From: Mnemiopsis leidyi
Taxonomy: Eukaryota > Ctenophora > Tentaculata > Lobata > Bolinopsidae
Length of the DNA stretch: 20,822 bases
Direction: 5' to 3'
NCBI GenBank assembly: GCA_000226015.1
Contig: JH157001.1
Location: forward strand, 123,372 to 144,193
In this document: positions 19,101 to 20,822 of the stretch, piece after piece
Layout of the letters: each line of letters starts with the position of its first letter
Numbering within the stretch: the stretch's first letter is position 1
Made by a program: the position numbers and the translations under genes
Notes under the pieces: generated by a model
Seen by the model: the letters and a program-made list of their open reading frames with translations, nothing else
Databases searched by the model: none
What the model was told of the DNA's origin: nothing

Positions 19101-20530
19101 AGTTTCTCTATAAGCAGCAGTGATTGTATGCTTCCTGCGTGACCAACTATCGTCTTGTGTAATTTCCCTGAAGATTCGCCACATATTTAGGAGTTGGATA
19201 AGCGAGAGTCTGCTGACGTCATGTAAGAAGGAGAGGAAAATAGAAGATCAAAAGAGAAAAGAGCGGAAACAAAAGAAAATGAAGCTCAAAACACCTGTTT
19301 CCATGGAGCGAATGTTTATGCGTCTGTCATTAGAACCTACAGCAAAATACTTTCCCCGACAATAATGAATCTTTCTGTGAGGATCTGAAAATTTACAAGA
19401 ATGATTTCCTGATATCGCAAGCTTTATAGGGAAAAAACATTTAAAATTTTAACTTTCAAAAAGGATAAGTCTTATCTCGAATATTCCTTTTTAGTTTACC
19501 TTGAAATCTGTAGAGATTCTGAACATGATAAGCCGCACAGTACACATTTCTTTCCTCCAATATTACTTTTGTAGAGCCAGGTTCTTCTTCACTGCTTGGT
19601 TATCTGTTAGCGCTTCTATATTAATTTAAGAGTTCATGTGGCATGTTTATTATGATGATAAATCTAGATGTGTTGGCAGCCTTAAACCTGCAAAACAAGA
19701 TCTACAATGAGGTAGCGTAGATCGATAAACGGACTGTACCGCGACACGGACTGTACCGCGACACTTGATTTTCCGCGACAGATGTTGTCAGGAAGCTTTG
19801 TCGCGGAACAGTCCGCTTAACAGACACTACCGCGACAGGGACTGAACCGCGACAGTTCTACCCTTTCTACCCTTTTACCGCGACACTAATTAGATGACAT
19901 TAGAAGAGGAGAGAACGTCGAAGAGTAGGGCTGTAGGTAGAGTCCCATAACAGGAAGGTTTCTCCTTTTTTGGTTCAATCAACCATTCAATTTCCTTTAT
20001 TAATGGACGAGATTATATCCGTCTACCGTTCTAACGAAACGTTCAGCTTTAGCTGCGTGAGTCGGGTATCACCGCGACAACTTTATTAAATACAAGTACC
20101 AATCAGCATTGAAATTAATGCTGCTGACTTTAAATCTAATTGGAATTGAAATAGGAAAAATTTGTCGCGGTACAGTCCGCTCAACAGACACTACCGCGAC
20201 AAGGACTGAACCGCGACAAGCCTAACTATTGTCGCTCAAAACCTGTCGCGGTACAGTCCGTGTCGCGGTACAGTCCGTGAATCGCGTAGATCTACAAAAC
20301 TGCCAGGAACTTTTGCCATAAAAGTTAATGTGTTGTAGGAGAAGAATGTAAGTTATAAAGACCTGACATAGGGATGACCGGTAGTACACACTCCGGAGGT
20401 GAAGCAAAGTGCAACTTTGTTGGCGAATGTGGGGTTCACGTTGCGCATGGCAGGACGCAGTGCTCTGCAGCGGAAAACGTGCGCTTGGAACTGCTTGTGT
20501 TCTCGTAGTACCTCTTTTATTATCATATAC
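13140..20530 (-). CDS. FBXW10: FBXW10/CDRT1-like F-box/WD40 protein, C-terminal 14 exons (5' end outside window)
   Basis: Exons in transcript order: 20530-20363, 19591-19500, 19384-19295, 19167-19084, 18796-18691, 18428-18242, 17958-17822, 16462-16304, 16022-15938, 15079-14994, 14475-14280, 14097-13965, 13696-13497, 13340-13140. All have GT-AG ends and keep frame, giving about 640 residues and a TGA stop. The first exon matches the FBXW10 linker after the F-box (NPTFANKVAL). ILEERNVYCAAYHVQ and RKIHYCRGKYFAVGSNDRRI follow, then seven WD40-like blades including VISGSYDLTIRAWSIETG, LLISGARDSMVKVWYLK, CITGCEDGKVRVWSL and RLVINTCSTVISLDF. The C-terminus has a Pro/Ser heptad repeat and a basic tail with KSKRPSSAPF and RRPKTATARIRY. 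FBXW10 is thought to be the substrate receptor of an SCF (SKP1-cullin-F-box) ubiquitin ligase. The F-box exon is not in the window. The weakest acceptor is at 19592-19593, which lacks a pyrimidine tract, but phase and protein continuity support it. Confidence 0.85.
14302..14364 (-). repeat. Coding 21-bp repeat (Pro/Ser heptads) in the FBXW10-like gene
   Basis: Three 21-base units (14302-14322, 14323-14343, 14344-14364) plus a partial fourth encode heptads on the minus strand: GVPPVSP, GVSPVSP and a diverged DISLESP. They lie in the linker after the WD40 propeller, within a wider Pro/Ser/Glu-rich exon. The repeat length is a multiple of three, so expansion preserves frame. Confidence 0.8.
14476..14993 (-). 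other. FBXW10-like intron, no feature
   Basis: This 518-base A+T-rich intron separates the RTLKRRCKSAVQ exon from the Pro/Ser exon. I see no coding content, tandem array or inverted repeat of note. Confidence 0.6.
15389..15652 (+). repeat. 43-bp minisatellite with CACGTG in most units
   Basis: Six units start near 15389, 15434, 15484, 15527, 15570 and 15613. The last three spacings are exactly 43 bases. Each unit contains GAGACACGTGTGTGTAGAGC followed by AGACAGCTAGGTTACTA. Unit 2 carries CATGTG and a small insertion. The array lies in an FBXW10-like intron (15080-15937). CACGTG is an E-box, so the array clusters potential bHLH sites, though this may be incidental. Confidence 0.9.
15784..15855. 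repeat. Perfect 72-bp palindrome without spacer
   Basis: The left arm (15784-15819) and right arm (15820-15855) are exact reverse complements over 36 bases, meeting at the centre of GTATAC. Pairing stops at 15783/15856. It lies in the same FBXW10-like intron, 82 bases from the exon ending at 15938. Possible explanations are a fold-back duplication from template switching, a recent mobile-element footprint, a recombinase-like site or an assembly artefact. Confidence 0.95.
16463..17821 (-). other. Large FBXW10-like intron with minor repeats only
   Basis: This is the largest intron (1359 bases). It holds an 8-bp inverted pair, CGCGCATA (16966-16973) and TATGCGCG (16999-17006). A duplicated ATAACCCTCTGT lies at 17456-17467 and 17473-17484, and an 18-bp direct duplication at 17595-17612 and 17613-17630. 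I see no convincing exon or RNA gene on either strand. Confidence 0.55.
18058..18177. mobile_element. 120-bp snapback inverted repeat, MITE-like
   Basis: Two imperfect arms of about 45-50 bases, beginning ACCGTG(A/T)ACAACATA(A/G)GACGT from each end, face each other around a short centre near 18118-18125. Inner segments GGACCCATT and AATGGGTCC, and the CGCCG/CGGCG pair, continue the pairing. It sits in an FBXW10-like intron (17959-18241). Length and structure suit a foldback MITE. I see no unambiguous target duplication, so a structured RNA or simple inverted duplication remains possible. Confidence 0.6.
18888..19062 (+). repeat. 35-bp tandem repeat, five copies
   Basis: Units at 18888-18922, 18923-18957, 18958-18992, 18993-19027 and 19028-19062 are identical except copy 3, which has CATAT where the others have CACGT. 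Each unit contains AATGTACACGTAACATGTGG, with the palindromes TGTACA and ACATGT. The array fills most of a short FBXW10-like intron (18797-19083) and ends 21 bases from the donor of the exon ending at 19084. Confidence 0.95.
19715..20292. mobile_element. Non-autonomous DNA transposon (MULE-like MITE) with 9-bp target duplication
   Basis: A 560-bp element (19724-20283) is flanked by direct copies of GCGTAGATC (19715-19723 and 20284-20292). Its ends are near-perfect inverted repeats of about 40 bases, each with two head-to-tail copies of ACGGACTGTACCGCGACA. The interior has about 13 copies of CCGCGACA in both orientations. A direct duplication of about 59 bases lies near 19794-19852 and 20159-20218. 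There is no transposase frame. A 9-bp duplication with long terminal repeats suits Mutator-like elements; Merlin-type or an unclassified family is possible. It occupies the first visible intron of the FBXW10-like gene (19592-20362). Confidence 0.85.
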
Positions 20531-20542
20531 CTGACAGGATGG

Positions 20543-20568
20543 CTGCGCTAGACTGCGCTAGACTGACT

Positions 20569-20611
<43 letters not shown>

Positions 20612-20822
20612 TGACTGACTGACTGACTGACTGACTGACTGACTGACTGACTGACTGACTGACTGACTGACTGACTGACTGACTGACTGACTGACTGACT
20701 GACTGACTGACTGACTGACTGACTGACTGACTGACTGACTGACTGACTGACTGACTGACTGACTGACTGACTGACTGATGACTGACTGACTGACTGATAG
20801 ATGACTGTATGACTGACTGCTG
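20543..20822 (+). repeat. Long (GACT)n microsatellite running off the window
   Basis: After two copies of GCGCTAGACT (about 20546-20565), nearly 200 bases of GACT repeat run with one early GACA interruption near 20588. Decayed units with GATGACT and GATAGATGACT follow at the end. On the minus strand this is (CAGT)n, lying just upstream of the acceptor for the exon starting at 20530. Copy number in an assembly of such a tract may be unreliable. Confidence 0.95.

Noticed and set aside
19600..19692. Possible extra FBXW10-like exon (FKAANTSRF frame) after an acceptor-like TTTTGCAG
   Set aside because: It has no usable donor before an in-frame stop, and the flanking exons (20363 and 19591) join in phase and in sequence without it.
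20555..20822. CRISPR-like periodicity at the right edge
   Set aside because: It is a simple GACT microsatellite without spacers, in a eukaryotic context.

Overview
The window is nuclear DNA from an animal, most likely an A+T-rich invertebrate. The evidence is GT-AG introns, AATAAA poly(A) signals, several mini- and microsatellites, and four recognisable animal housekeeping or regulatory genes. I cannot name the phylum. All identities come from reading translations and comparing them with remembered family members; no search was run.

Layout. Positions 1-1982 hold no convincing gene, only a diverged dispersed repeat. Three plus-strand genes follow at close spacing. TRAPPC9 (1983-5219) and PRMT7 (5627-7384) each have a single coding exon. 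SUPT20/SPT20 (7586-12124) has 15 coding exons that I joined by hand; every junction keeps frame and uses GT-AG, giving about 590 residues. After a convergent intergenic gap (12125-13139), a minus-strand gene runs from 20530 down to 13140 in 14 visible exons. It encodes the C-terminal 640 or so residues of an FBXW10/CDRT1-type protein: seven WD40-like blades, a Pro/Ser linker and a basic tail. Its F-box end lies beyond the right edge.

The genes do not form one pathway. TRAPPC9 is a TRAPPII vesicle-tethering subunit, PRMT7 an arginine monomethyltransferase, SUPT20 a SAGA coactivator scaffold and FBXW10 a probable SCF ubiquitin-ligase adaptor. The plus-strand trio is packed so that each poly(A) signal lies about 110-150 bases before a splice-acceptor-like AG near the next ATG. 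This allows a trans-spliced operon, but does not prove one.

The introns hold the most unusual DNA. They contain a 560-bp element with terminal inverted repeats and a 9-bp target duplication, a perfect 72-bp palindrome, a 120-bp snapback hairpin, and a 27-bp minisatellite whose first unit begins exactly at a 5' splice site. Other arrays run into 3' splice sites. I found no CRISPR array, rRNA, convincing tRNA, viral gene or toxin gene.
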